DNA from: Pagrus major
Lineage: Eukaryota; Chordata; Actinopteri; Spariformes; Sparidae
Length of the DNA stretch: 64,000 nt
Assembly (NCBI RefSeq): GCF_040436345.1
Contig: NC_133218.1
Span: 3,775,484-3,839,483 of the forward strand
Reading direction: 5' to 3'
Below are positions 22,964 through 35,744 of the stretch, piece after piece. The notes below the pieces were generated by a model. The model worked only from the letters and a program-made list of their open reading frames with translations, had not been told where the DNA came from and did not search any database. The position numbers and the translations under genes were made by a program. Within the stretch, counting starts at the first letter, position 1. Each line of letters opens with the position of its first letter.

Positions 22964-25900
22964 GTGAGTGAGCAAAAGTTTGGTTCCTCCGCTGCACCGG
23001 GCTCTGACCCGTTCAGTGGCAGACCGACACATCATGTTTCCTTTGACTTTCATCAGTCTTACTTTTACATTAGTCTGCCGGGTGACTTATCATCAGCTTT
23101 TGCTGCTTTTTCGCTCTCAGCTGAACTCCTGAAGCAGTTTATAAAGAATGAGGAAGACAATTTAAAGGGGCCAGTATCAAAGTTTGGGAATATCTTCAAA
23201 AATGTTTGCTTGCAGTGACGTCTTTTTTTTTTTCTTCTTTTTTTTTGTACTGATTAAAAATGTGTCAGCAGGTGTGAAATAATTCTGACAAAGAGCCACT
23301 AAAATGAAGCAGTTAAGCTCATAACGTGTATTTCTCTCGTTTTTTAAACATTTTATTGAAGGCCTAAACTTAATGTTTGTTTTTGTGACCTGTACTGCAA
23401 AAAAAGGTCATGATGTATGTTAGATTTATTTTATTTTTTTTTTAAAAAAAGCAGCAATATAATCCAAAATATTAAATAAAATAGGTTAAAGGTGCTTTAA
23501 ATGAGTGAAATCAGCATTTTAAAAAGGAATAAAATGTCCTATAAATTAAATATTTTGTGCCTCCTAATTATCAAAATGGCATTTTCCTCAGCATGCTCAG
23601 TTTATTTGCCGTCACTAGCTGCCTTTGTTTGCATTCAGGTGCCAAGCAAGACAAGATGCGTCACAGGAACGCTGCAGGTTTCACAACTTGACGCTCCAGG
23701 TCATCATGACACTGACAAATAAATGTCCGGGCTCTGTCCTTATTTGCAATTTCCAGTTCTAGAATACTCCACATTTTTAAATCGTCTTGATTTAATTGGA
23801 TTTGACTCTTTTACAGCTGCCACTCTTCAGTCCTGTGTGGCCGGCTGTATTTCCTCTTTAATGACTCCTTATGGAGAGACACTGAGGGGAGCGCTGGGCC
23901 TTTTGTTGGTCCTCCTTTGTTCCCATTATCTTACAACAAAGCGGCATGAGGCCACTTGACTTTTCTTAGCCTAATTTGCTCTTGTCTTTTTCTTCTCCTT
24001 GTAATTACGGGGCAAAGATTAAGCAAACAGGCCAAAATGCTTGTCAAGAGACCTGTTAAATCACCAAGATAAAGTCTTGTCTGTTTTTCCTAGAAATCCA
24101 CCTAAATATAAAACTGATGCAATAAAGATTTTATTAAAACGTCAGAGTTCCTGGATCTGGAGCTGGTGTACAGATTAAAACATCTCCATTGAGTTTGTGT
24201 CCCGCTGAGCCGGCCTTCAATATCTGTATGTCCTGGCTTGTAAAGGCCTGAGAAATGCTGCTGTGCGGCACCTGAAAAATGCCGGAGGGCCGGCAGGGTT
24301 GGAGCCGCGGGTCACAGGAAGGAAATGGTGTCACGCTGTGCACTGTTGTCCAGTGCTGTTCGTCTGGCAGCCCCATTGTACTGAGGGCCTCCCAACCGGC
24401 TGGGAACTAATGGGCCTCGCACACTTTATTTTCCCCGGCCACACTGATCTGTACACAGTATCGGCTCTCAATGTCTGCTCAAGGCGAGTTCAAGGGTCCT
24501 TGAAGGCGATGCAGGGGTCTCCAGCATGATGAAGAGCATCTTATGTTCCCCCTTTAGCTCGTAACATGTTGGAGGAATGATAGGATGTAGCAAATGTACT
24601 GCTTTTAATCAAATAATTTTGTTTGGTTGTGATAATGAGACAAATTTTAAATCCTGAGGGGATTATTTTGAAATCAGTTTCGGCAAGTGGTCATGTGTTT
24701 TGGGTCTTGAGAGCCTAAAGCAGTGGTTCCCAACCTAAGGGTCGGGGCCCAGCCAAAGAGTTGTGAGATGGTTAAACACATTTCTGCTGTTCAGGTGTGA
24801 AAATGGTGTCACTCTGGTTCGCTTCAATTTGGGGATCCTACTTGATGGGAATAGTTGAAATCTGAGGCACTTGAGAGGATGATGAGTAAAAAAACAAAAT
24901 ATCTGATGGCTAATGAATCATAACGGTAAAAACATGCCTACTTGTTTCAGCTGTGGAGGCCTTCATCAGGCCAAGAACAAAATGATTTCTATCATATTTT
25001 TTAAAGCCTTTCTTCTAATCTTTGCTTTATTATGTAATGGAAAAATTGGACCTCTTTTCATGCCTCTTACTAATTCAGATGAAGAAAAATCACTCGTTGG
25101 GTAAACCTGCTCAAACGTAAACTGATGAGCGGTTGCCAGAAGACACGGGCTGCGTTCCAAATCGCATCCTTTCTTCTTGCGTTAAATACGTACTACAGCA
25201 GCCCTTACAAAGTACTTACTGCCGTATGTAGTATACAGAACAACACTCAGAGCAGTGCGCATTCAACCGTGACTCCTTCACTCATAGATCCATCAGTCTG
25301 TAGCACTATATTTAAAGTAAAAATTAAATGGTATGCGCTTTGGAACGCAGCTTAACTGTCATTTCTCTGAGCTCTCTTGGCGTTGCAGTTGGTGTGACAC
25401 ATCGCCGCTGCATGGAGGATTTTTGGTCAGAATAGCCAGAAAAGCATGCCGGCTTTGCACACTGCAAAATATGACAAGATGCAGCAGGACATCCTGTTTT
25501 TTGGCATGCTGCACATGACATGCTACATATTGGGGTGTACTAAATGTTTCCGGCACAGTAAATGGCATGGCAGAATCAGTATTGAAACGCAGCATTCGTT
25601 TAAAGGGATCACAAACCAAAATAAAGTTGGGTATCAGTGGTTTAAAGGGTTAAATCTCCAGCAACATTTGTAGTGTACAGAATAAACACGACTGACTCTC
25701 CACTCAGTTCATATGTCCAACTCAAGACATGCAGAACTAGACCTGCAATGATTAATCGATTAGGTGTCAACTATTAAGTTTATCCCCAACTTTTTTGATA
25801 AGCGATTTGAGTAATTCTCTTAGAAATAAAAGTCAAACTTTTCTGATTCCAGCTTCTTAAATGTGAATATTTTTGGGTTTTTTTATTCCTCTGACAGTAA

Positions 25901-28900
25901 ACTGTGTATCGTTGGGTTGTGGACAAAATAAGAACTTTTTTCACATTTTATAGACCAAACAACTAATCAGTTATAACTTTAAACAGAACTGTGTTGTCTT
26001 CTGTCACATTTTGATCCTTTTTATCTTAAACTTTCAAAAATAAAACCTATTTTCTGTTTGTATTCTTTCTCATATCCCAGGACTTTGATGCTGTGAATGT
26101 TAGCTGCACGTACAGTTTTATGGAAAGTTCCTCTAAATCCACACGTGTGTTGGTTATTAAGGAGGAATGAGAGATGTTGGGACCATGGCCAAGCATGCAT
26201 ATGTACATATATATTTTCTGTGCAGGTCTCAGATCTTTACTCACATGATGTCTTCCTAGAAAATAAAGACGAGGCACAACATGAAAAGACATTTTAGTCA
26301 CCTCCATCAGACCAAATGTGGTTTTTTGTCTTTGTGTTTGTAGGTACGAACACTGTTTGTCAGTGGCCTACCAGTTGATATCAAACCACGGGAACTTTAC
26401 CTCCTCTTCAGACCCTTTAAGGTAAGTTACCACCAGACACATTTCTTTGGGTATATACATGGAATAAACTGAGAATGGAAGGATGTAAGATTTTAACAGG
26501 GATCAGGATAAAAACACCGAGGGGTAGAATTTCCATTCTCGGGATTATTGTTTATATCCTCACGAGTGACTTGAATTCGATTCCTGGTTTATTTTGAATT
26601 ATTTATGCCGGGGGACCATTTATGATTATGAAAAGATGCCAAATCAGAGTATTATTCAACTATTTCATGATCTATGTTGCATGGAAAGTGTTTCTAATAC
26701 GATTATCTGCACACAATTTTTTTTTTTTTTTTTTTTTTTATGGAAGTAGAACGTGTGATGAAGTGATATCACTTCCTGTAGCATTTGATGCTTCAGTCCA
26801 CACAGTAGGAAGTTTATAAGCGCTCCTTGTTTTTGTAGTTGAATCAAACAATCTCCCAGCGATGGACGTCCAGATATTTGCATATATGGAAATGAGGCCA
26901 CATCATTGTTTGTCCATCGCTCTGTTTTTTGACCGGGCTCCAGTTCCATAAACACCCCTCCCACCCGTGTCCTCACTAACTAAATTGGAAGAGGTATCCC
27001 TCGCACATGGATGATCTCCTGGAATGTGTAAATGAGTAGCCTTTGCGATTGGCCAACCAACCCTCTCTGTGACCCAGCTCGCCCACCGTGTAGGGAAATT
27101 TTTATTTCCTCTTGTAACATTTGCAGATTGTGAAACCACTAAAATGTCTTGTTTTCTTAAGTCATTATAACTTTTACTTCTGCAGTAGGCACACACAGCA
27201 GAGAGTGTGGGAATGGATCTGATTCATTGAAGGTTTACATTCAGGTTTGATCCAGAAAAACCTTTTTTTTCTTTACAAGAGGAACCTTTTAATATTTTCT
27301 ATATTCTACCTAATGCTTTTCTACCTTGAATTACTGGAGCTAAATCTGGCTCGGCTTGTTTCTCAAGATTTATCACAGCCAGTGAAAGTTGCTTAATTTT
27401 CCATGGTTGTAAATCAGGATCAGGAGAGATCCCATCTATCAATACTCTGGTCAGGAGAAATTCCCCTTCGTTTCTCAGGAATTTGCTCATGCTTTAACCG
27501 ACACTTGTGCTGTTTTTAACTTGGTTTAGAACCACTGGCTTTATTTGGAAGTCATGCTCAATCTCTGCTCAATCTCTGCTCAAACTCACATATCTGATAA
27601 CATGTGCTTTCCCCTTTTATACTAAACATGGTCTTCATTTTACCATAACAAATGTAAGTACAACACTGTCACAGAAGGATCTGTGATGGCAGCTCAAAGT
27701 GAAGGCGCACACAAGCAGGTTGCGCTTATAGCGAGAAGTGTTCATGCTTGACTTCCTGCATGTGACTCCTGGGTGGATAATTGGCTATCTTTTTTCCCTG
27801 CAGGGTTATGAAGGGTCACTGATTAAGTTAACATCAAAACAGGTGAGATGCCATCCATGAGTGGAAGAAACTGCTTTAATGCTAAACTAAAATACTAAAC
27901 AGATGCGCAGGCAGTGCTGTTGTCTTTGTAACTTCAACATGAAGGCTTAAGACAGTTAACCTCAAAACCAAAAATTTACATTTTCTTTCCTACCTGTAGT
28001 GCTGTTTATCCATCTAGATTGTTTTGGTGTGAGTTGCAGAGTTTTGGAGATATCAGCTGTAAAGATGTCTGTCTTCTGTTGCATATAATGGAACTAGACG
28101 GCACTCGGTTTGTGGTGCTAAATGCTCCCCAAAAAAATACATTTTAAAACATTAACAGCAATTCTCTGCCCAGAAATCACGACCCAGTTACTCAGATAAT
28201 CCACAGACCTTGTTGTGAGCAGTTTTATGTTGGAACTGTTTTCTTTCTGAACTATTCCCACAAGCCACATCACCAGGCAGAAGGAACTGTGCATCTACTC
28301 AAGGACTAGACGTGAAGAACGCCAGGCTTCGAAGCCAACATTCATAGTGGTTAAACGGTGCGATTACTATGTCACGTGATGCACTGGGGCCTGGGACTTT
28401 TTCCCCATAAGCTTACATTTTGAAAATGCGACTGTAAAACGGTGGATAAACCCCCACGAAATGACTTGTTTTACTACCATAATTTGAACCATTCGATGCG
28501 ATATAAAGTCCAGAAGAGCAACACGATATTAAATAATTTTAATCCCTTTGAGTTAGCCGGGCAGGAAACCGGAAGTTAGCCGACTCAGTCGGTGAAAGTC
28601 TCTAGTGTGCACGCTCTATAGGCCGCACAATTTGGAAGATCTGGGTAATTTTATACACGGGAAGTCAAGCTTTTTTGGCTTCAAGCGCCACTGAGCAGCT
28701 TTTTATAGGAATGAACATGATCATTGTTGGCTAATCTGCCAGTACTTTCCTGATAAATCGATTAGCTGTTTCTTCTATAAAATGTCAGAAAATGGTGAAA
28801 AATGTCAATTAGTGCTTCCCAAAGCCCAAGATGATGTGCTAAAATGTCTTGTTTTGTCCACAACCCAAAGATATTCAGTTTTACTGTCCTAGAGGAGGAA

Positions 28901-31900
28901 ATAAACCATAAAATATTCACACTTGAGAAGCTGAAAACAAATAATTGTTTTTTCTTGTTTTTTTCTGTTAGTTAGCCTCTCAACCATGAATAGATGCACG
29001 CTTCCTTCTGCATGTTGAAATATGTGAAACTGTTCAATACAAGGTCCGTGGATTATCTTGAGGAACTGGGTCATGATTTCTGAAGAGATTATTGCTGTCG
29101 AGTTTTTCAAATTCATTTTTTTGGTGCATCACAAGCTGAATGTGATTGAGTTCCACTATATTGGAGAGAAGGCAGAAGGTGTGAGTCTCACCTAAACAAT
29201 CTGGATGGATGAATGGCACTACAGGTGAGAGGAAAGATGTGCATTTGTGATTTTGGAGGTGAACTGTCCCTTAAAGAAAAAAAACGGATAGCCTCTCCTA
29301 TATTCTTGCTGTTTGATTTGATTTTCTACCACAGCATGAAGATTATGATAATTAAATAAAAATGTGATATTTGACAAAATGCAGTGTTAAGACAGTCCTC
29401 TGTTGGTGTCTGTTATGACAGTGCGTTTCTTCCCTTTTGCCTTCCAGCCTGTCGGGTTTGTAACCTTTGACAGTCGGTCCGGAGCTGAAGCTGCGAAAAA
29501 TGCACTAAATGTAAGCATTGCCTGTTTTTTTTTTGTTTTTTTTAATTGATTTTATTTCCTGTCTTTGAGTTTGTTGCTGTTTTGATTTTCCCCTTTTTTA
29601 TTAATCTCCTTTTTTAAATATGTTGCTTTGTATTTGTTCTAACCTTTGCTTAAACCTAAAAAAAAAATGATTGGGAGTTTAAAAACATTCTTCTTTCCCT
29701 CAAAATTTCTCCAAGCCAACCCATTTTGTCTTTTATAATTCAATGGCAGGGCCATTTTTGGAAAGAGGCCAGAATCCCGTAGCCTTACGGTAGTTTACTT
29801 TGACCTTGATACACATCCCTTCTTAGTCTGGTATAGCTTTTCTTATGTTGCATATCACTGCTTTACTGTAATACTTGTTCTCTAGCCACATGTTGTAGTG
29901 TTATTTGGACACATCTTCAGTAGTGTAACCTCTTATTTTGTCACCCAGTAGCCCACATTGGCAGTATCTAACACTTCTCTCTCATAGCCTATAGCCTTCC
30001 TTATGAGCATCACCTCTTAGACACACCTGCAGTCACACACACAGACACACACATACACCAAAATACTACTCACCTGCATGTGGGCACAACGCTTAGGGCA
30101 CAAGAACACAAGCAGGGTTAAACCACCTCAAAGGAGTTACACTCATAAGTCTCGTCATCGGCCCTTTTCCTCGTCTCCCTCTCCTCCTGGCTCGTGCGGC
30201 TCCTCCTCCAGTCGCCTGTGCTCTTGATTTCGTCATGAGGAAAAAGAGATGCAAGCATGTTGAAATATTTCAGGAGTGTATCCTTCAGTCTGCCCTCTTT
30301 TTGTTAGTTTTTGAACTTTTTTTATGTTAGTGAAAGCAGTCAGGTGGAGAAGGGTGAATACCACAGGAGGACAGAAAGGTGTTTAGCTCAAGGGAAGCTT
30401 GAAGGATACATCCTGAGTATCGAAAACATGGCTTTAGGAAAGGAGGCCGTGTGAGACTACTGAGCTACAGCCCCTCAAACTCAGCCCACCTCCCTTACGA
30501 TACTATGTCCCCCTCCTCCCCTCCTCCGTCTCTTCCCCCAGGGTATCCGTTTTGACCCCGAAAGTCCCCAGACCCTGCGCTTAGAGTTTGCTAAAGCCAA
30601 CACGAAGATGGCAAAGAGTAAGCTGATGGCCACACCGAACCCCACAAATATCCACCCTGCTCTAGGAGCACACTTCATTGCACGGGACCCATGTAAGTTG
30701 TACGGCTGCACCACTCTAGGCTCTCTCATCCACTCTCACCTTGGCCTCTCGCCTTCTTTTAAAAACTGTCTAAGGATGTTGTGGCATTAAAGACAAATGG
30801 GCAGGGGTTAAAAAACAGTGTCTAACAAACTCAGGACTAACTCACCTCCACATGCATGTGTCATCTCGACTCTAAAGACGGCCGCTTTGCTTCTGTCCAG
30901 CTGGGAAATCCCACTCACACAGGGTTCAGTCAGCAGTTGTGTCTCTGCTCTCTTTGCCAAAACACCTGCTGGATTCATTAGTTTTGGACAGGCGATGGTT
31001 GACGACGGGGTTGGATGCATTCAGACCAGATTTCGCCTGGAGTGTGTTTTAAAAAAAAAAAAAAGCAGACAGGAAATGGTGCGTTTAAACAAAAACTGCG
31101 GGAGCTAGTAGAAGCTAGGTTAATAACTGCACTTTGTTGTGTAAATTATATATATCAATCATTTCACTTTCACATCTATCTCTGTTATGGATTTTTTTTT
31201 TTATTATTATTATTGAAAAAATTAGTTACTAATTTGTAGTTTATGCACACCTGAGGGTAAGAGAGGCTAAGATGTAATGGCCAAAGATGGATAATTTAAT
31301 ATTCCATAGCTCTAATAAGATTTGTTGTAATAAATAAATAAATAAATGTCTTCCTCTGAACTGTGAAAAAAGTCACTACTGGCGACGACATGTTTGGCTC
31401 TTTAGTCTGAACTGCGTGGCTCTACACAGCTGCAGCAGTTTGACTAGTTGCGCTAGTTTTTGTTCCTCATGTTTTTCGGCGGATCGCAAACCAACTTTTA
31501 CGGAGCAATACATTTTTGTGCTTGAACGTATCATTATAAAGTAAATGTTGATTGCACGATATAATGGTTTTAGAATAATGACATCATTAACGTTCAGATT
31601 GGTTCCCTATAAACCTCACTTTCATCTGTCTGCCACCGGGCACAAAATCTCCAGGGAAAATGAAATCTGACCGTCGATCCAGTCAATATTTCTATCTGCT
31701 TTCACGTCTCCACTACAAAATGAATGAATAAACTCACGTTTTATGGTGCGTTGTGGGTAGTTGCTAATCTAAGGAGAGTGAAAAGAGATCAGGTGTTTGT
31801 ATAATGCAGTTATAAACCAAGAATATAACTAATACAGTTTATCCTAATTGAGAGGACGGTTCCACCTGCTCTCAAACTGACTGGACATTGGAAAGTCTTG

Positions 31901-34900
31901 GAGTCTGACCAATCAGATTTAACTGTTTAAAGGGAAGGAGGCAGGTCAATCCTGAACCAGAAGCGAATGTGTCCCCGTCTGTTCATGTAGAAATGAAGAA
32001 GAAATCTGGTCTGACTGCACCTTTTTTTTTAAGGTTGTAAAAGCGAATAATATTGACAGTACAAGCTATTCCTACAATAAGAACCTCTAACGGTCAGCAG
32101 TAAACCTAAAAGCCACATTATGTCGATACAAAGCAGTTCTCTCTTTTTGCAGCATGTTTTGATGACACATTTTCTTCCTTGTTTCAAACTTTCAGCCTGT
32201 TTACTGATTGATTACATGATACATGTTCAAGGGTAGGTCAGTCAGCCTCTTGTTTCCTCCCACCCTGTACTTCCCCAGATGATCTGACAGGGGCAGCACT
32301 GATCCCAGCATCTCCGGATGCCTGGACTCCTTACCCCCTGTACACCACGGAGCTGACCCCAGGCCTCCCTCACGCAGCCTTCACTTACCCAGCGGCCGCT
32401 GCCGCTGCTGCAGCCCTCCACGCCCAGGTGAGGGACCAACCGGTGTGTTTCATCTTCATCTTCTATTTAATTTCTAGTTCACTATCCTCTAGTTCACGTT
32501 CAGCTTTCACACTACAGGGAACCTTTGAACCTTTCTGGACACACAAACTGAATGCCTGCACACAGCTACGCTCCTGCACGGCTGCCATTAAATGCATGAT
32601 TTGTGTTAGTCTCAGTGTGCAGGTGATTTCATCTTCCTCAGTTTGTCCGTCACAGCTACAAATAAATGTGTTCTTGAGGGGCGGAAAAAGATGATTGAGA
32701 TTGCAGAGATGCATCATTAAACTAAATAACATGGTGCACTCTGGGGTATCACAATAACGGCACAAAGACCTGCTGAAGTCATCCCAGATATCAAGTCTTC
32801 AAGTTGCTGTTGGCGGCACAACTTGTGCCCATTCTTAATATTAAGTAACAGGGGGATGAATCTAAGTTTAAAATCCTGAGTTATGTTGTAATAAAAAGAT
32901 TTGTCATTTAGAAATGGAAAATATCACGACTGCTGCCATCAGTGGAAGTGATGTGTGCATTCTTTGATGTGGTGTAACCTTACAGTTCACTAAACCCTAA
33001 ATCCCTCTTTGTGGTTGTCATCTGGCTGTTTTTGGCTCATGGCTTCTTTGTTGTGAAGACATGGATGTGTAAATCTTTCCTGTAATGGAGCTCCATATGT
33101 CAGTGTACTGAAGGATAAAAGCTTCTCGTGCTGATAAAAAATGTTTTGTTCTGCAGCAACGTGACCTAAAGAAGTAGAAGTCATTTCAGAAAGACATTTA
33201 ACCCTTTAAGGTGCAATATGTAAAAATTTTAATTTTAAAGCATTCAAACATGAATTAAAATCAACAGAATGTGAAGAAATAACAGGTTTGTCGTTATGTT
33301 AAAGGCTTCTATGTTCTGTGTTGCAGAGATATCTGCTGACATTAGCAAACTAACCAGCCTGTCCTGTCTTGTTACACCACTTTCTACCTCAGGGGGCGAT
33401 AGACCAGGTGGTAAAGCTCAGGCCTTCCCTGTCTACTTCCCACAAGTTCTTTTAGCTTTTTTAGTCTAATAAATAAACTTAACTCACAAAATGCCAAGAA
33501 AGGAAATATTCTTTCACCTATTTCGCTAGAAGTAAAAAGCTAACGTTAGGCTACAAACAAACTACATTGAGGTCGCATCATTTAAACACCACTAAGCGTC
33601 TTACTACACAATTACTATACACGTTTTCTGAAACTTGATACCTGGACCTGTAAGTAGATGAGTCTGCGTGTCCGTGACAACCTCTGCAGTCTCACTTAGA
33701 CACTGGTTAGCAACTGCTGTTTTTAAGACACGTAAGAGCTTTGTAATTAAATTGTGGGACATTCAATGATGTATTTTATGTCGTGGAACAAAACGTGAAA
33801 ATATCTTAAGCATGTGGTAACTACAGATCTTATTTCAGGCATTTAACGGAAAACCAATTGAAAAAAACTCAAACTTTGAGACGAGGGAACTAGATGCTAC
33901 TGGAAAAATGCTAATGAATTTCCAGGTTTAGGACTTGTTACTACACAACTGTGTAAGACGAATTCTTGCATATTGCATTTTTTGCATTTTTTTGAACTGA
34001 ACTGAAGATGAAGTTTGAACCCAGCTAAGACAGCTGCACTTTAACTTGTAATCTTAACATTTTAACATGCTGGCAGTGTCTCAAATCAATTAAAAACGTT
34101 TTTTTTATTTTCATGGATCTTCTTCCAGATATTTGTTTTAAACATGTTAATACATCTTCCATCATGTCCTCCAGATTTGAATAAACAAGATGGGGAGAAA
34201 TGGGTACAAATTGATTACATTGTAAGCTGCTGGCAGTCTAAATGTGACGGCACTAGTGACTACAGTGGGCAGGGCTTTTGGTAACAATAGCAATGGAAAA
34301 TATTTCTCTTGTTGGGTCATTTCAAGTTCATTGTGATCCAACTTCCTCCTGCGACGTAAGAGCAGCACAGGGGAGTGCTGCACTGCAAAGTAGGCAGCTA
34401 TTACATAGACCCATTTTGTAGGACACAGGAGGCAGAGGAATGTGAGGTATTTGCTTTGAGAAATTGTCAGACCTGATGGCCTTCTCTGGAGGTGCCAACT
34501 TACTGTCCACTGTCCTGTTGGAACATAAGCCGACTGTGTAGCCACACAAAGGGGGGAAAAGCCTTTTTAATTGCAATCTGATGAAAGATCCCTAAAACGC
34601 CCCCAGTTCTCTTCCCCTGACTCTAGGCCTTGTTAGTCTGAAAGAAAAATGTAACGTCAGGAGGCTCCAGAGGTCTCTAAACAACTGTTGATACCCTCCT
34701 GCCTGCAGTCGTGGCCTCTGTCCTGTTTTAATAGTGTAGAAATGCGAGGCCTCATTCTGCCTCAGGTTTTAGTCACAGGTATGGAAAAGGTAAACCAGCT
34801 CTCACCCTGTGGAAATGTTTAACACATGGAGAGGTTCAACTCTCCACATTTCCATGCCTGTTAATTACTCGAGGACTATTGTCCTCAATGAGCAGCTACG

Positions 34901-35123
34901 TGACCCACATTCCCATGGCTTCAGTGACCAGGGCTTAAAGGGACAGTCCTCCAAAACCTGTTGGTCAAAAGTACATTTCAAACTGTGTTAGTTGAGGATT
35001 GAAGGACTGGAGCCTGGTTTTGGTGTGGTGTACATGACTATGTTTGTGTTTCTTTAGATGCGCTGGTACCCTACTCCCTCTGAGACTTCCCAGCCTGGAT
35101 GGAAGTCCCGGCAGTTTTGTTAG
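22910..35123 (+). CDS. rbpms2: rbpms2, RNA-binding protein with multiple splicing 2 (7 coding exons)
   Basis: Coding exons are 22910-22963, 26344-26421, 27804-27842, 29448-29510, 30542-30692, 32279-32427 and 35058-35123; they join in phase to 199 codons plus stop. One RRM spans about residues 19-97, with RNP2 LFVSGL at 22-27 and the RNP1 region GFVTF at 60-64. Leu38 corresponds to the human RBPMS2 leucine (Leu49) reported to be needed for homodimerisation. The C-terminal half has the family's [11 protein letters not shown], a Tyr/Pro-rich segment, an alanine run and the end SRQFC. The family binds tandem CAC motifs in RNA and acts in smooth muscle, heart and oocyte polarity. The protein fits RBPMS2 better than RBPMS ([21 protein letters not shown]). 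The teleost a or b paralogue cannot be decided. The start was chosen by the conserved MSLK...EEEV N-terminus. Confidence 0.95.
24721..24860 (+). mobile_element. hAT-like element end (truncated)
   Basis: Begins CAGTGGTTCCCAACC, the hallmark terminus of hAT (Charlie-type) elements, followed by GGGTCGGGGCCC. The matching inverted end is not found nearby, so only one side remains. Confidence 0.5.
25147..25352. mobile_element. TIR MITE (GGGCTGCGTTCCAAA ends)
   Basis: The left end GGGCTGCGTTCCAAATCGCA is mirrored on the minus strand at the right end by GCTGCGTTCCAAAGCGCAT. The interior has GTACTTACTGCCGTATGTAG-type words. No coding content. The superfamily is not assigned; related sequence may continue to about 25,605 (GAAACGCAGC). 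Confidence 0.65.
25738..25990 (-). repeat. ATTAATCGATTA-type MITE, minus-strand copy
   Basis: Plus-strand words TGATTAATCGATTAG, GATTCCAGCTTCTTAAATGT and TTTATAGACCAAACAACTAA are the reverse complement of the family seen at 28,722-28,965. Confidence 0.55.
26344..26421 (+). CDS. rbpms2: rbpms2 coding exon 2 (RNP2)
   Basis: 26 codons, [10 protein letters not shown] to LLFRPFK, flanked by TAG acceptor and GTAAGT donor, phase 0/0. It carries RNP2 and the helix with the dimerisation leucine. Confidence 0.96.
26422..27803 (+). other. rbpms2: rbpms2 intron 2
   Basis: No exon or clear transposon. A poly-T run lies at 26,719-26,739 and a short direct repeat (CTCAATCTCTG) at about 27,558-27,580. Confidence 0.5.
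27804..27842 (+). CDS. rbpms2: rbpms2 coding exon 3 (39-nt microexon)
   Basis: 13 codons, [13 protein letters not shown], with CAG acceptor and GTGAGA donor. Short exon between RNP2 and RNP1, as in the family. Confidence 0.95.
28313..28704 (+). repeat. ~390-bp dispersed repeat, copy B (rbpms2 intron 3)
   Basis: Second copy of the repeat at 13,833-14,218, in the same orientation. Its right end GGCTTCAAGCGCC is partly complementary to its left end GCCAGGCTTCGAAGCC, suggesting short terminal inverted repeats. Confidence 0.7.
28722..28965 (+). repeat. ATTAATCGATTA-type MITE, best copy
   Basis: ATCGATTAGCTGTTTCTTCT, TATAAAATGTCAGAAAATGG, TTGTCCACAACCCAAAGATA and ATTCACACTTGAGAAGCTGA are hallmark phrases of a very common fish MITE. 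Lies in rbpms2 intron 3, directly after repeat copy B. Confidence 0.65.
29448..29510 (+). CDS. rbpms2: rbpms2 coding exon 4 (RNP1)
   Basis: 21 codons, [20 protein letters not shown] plus N, after a good polypyrimidine tract and CAG; donor GTAAGC. Confidence 0.96.
29511..30541 (+). other. rbpms2: rbpms2 intron 4
   Basis: T-rich start, a short CA-rich stretch at about 30,030-30,060, and otherwise unique sequence. No additional exon is recognised. Confidence 0.5.
30542..30692 (+). CDS. rbpms2: rbpms2 coding exon 5
   Basis: Encodes the end of the RRM (GIRFDPE...[12 protein letters not shown]) and the conserved linker [11 protein letters not shown]. Donor GTAAGT after one base of a tyrosine codon, phase 1. 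Confidence 0.95.
30693..32278 (+). other. rbpms2: rbpms2 intron 5
   Basis: Contains a poly-A run (31,050-31,064), a T/TTA-rich microsatellite (31,191-31,213) and an ATAA run (31,330-31,346). 31,360-32,050 may include decayed repeat sequence. No exon is recognised. Confidence 0.45.
32279..32427 (+). CDS. rbpms2: rbpms2 coding exon 6
   Basis: Completes the split tyrosine codon and encodes [23 protein letters not shown] and an alanine-rich stretch ending LHAQ. Donor GTGAGG. Confidence 0.95.
32428..35057 (+). other. rbpms2: rbpms2 intron 6
   Basis: A TTAAGGTGCAATATGTAAAA start near 33,206 looks like the end of another TTAA-type MITE. 34,160-34,560 is unique and GC-richer. No further exon is recognised. 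Confidence 0.45.
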
Positions 35124-35130
35124 ATATTTA
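35058..35130 (+). CDS. rbpms2: rbpms2 coding exon 7 with stop codon
   Basis: Encodes [15 protein letters not shown] then KSRQFC; TAG stop at 35,121-35,123. Seven bases later a strong donor GTGAGT starts at 35,131, so the exon probably ends at 35,130 and splices to a UTR exon. The stop lies well under 50 bases from that junction, so it should not trigger nonsense-mediated decay. Confidence 0.9.
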
Positions 35131-35744
35131 GTGAGTAACCTTTGGTCCAACCGTGTGTTTTAGATTTGCAAACCCCCACCCACTATCTTCTGTTAACCTG
35201 ATGTCACGCAAACTGAAACCTGCACTAATACAATGTCTGACTGAAACTACAGAATGTGTCATGTGAATGAAAATGTCCAAAAACTGATTTGGTGTTTTTA
35301 AGGTGTCATAGTCAACAAATCCCATGAAAATATCAAAACCAACAGTGCGTTAGTCCGCTCCAACCTGTCTGTGGCGCTCAGCAACAAGCCAACTTATTCC
35401 TACTAAAGAAATAAATCTTTGTAATCGGCCATGAATTGTTTTCTTTAACAGCTGGTCACTGTAGTTTTTAAATGTTACTCTAATGAATCTTCATTTGTTA
35501 GAGATGCTGATGAATATGAATGCGCTGCTCCAGTAGGATGATGTTTGTGGGATTGACGCAAAATAAACTACAGGGTTTTTGAAAGTGAAGGAACATGTTA
35601 CCAACAGTGTGGCTCATTGATTGGGTTTTAATAGTTTTTGGTCAATGAGTTCCACGGTTCAGATGAATAAGCTGTCGGGCTTTGGATACAGTTTGTAGGG
35701 TTGAGTCATTGCTGCTGTCTGGCTGGAGGCATTATGTTTTCAGG

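Larger units (their letters stand above)
22964..26343 (+). other. rbpms2: rbpms2 intron 1
   Basis: Contains a unique block at about 24,130-24,540, a hAT-like end at 24,721, a TIR element at 25,147-25,352 and a MITE at 25,738-25,990. No further exon is seen. Confidence 0.6.
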
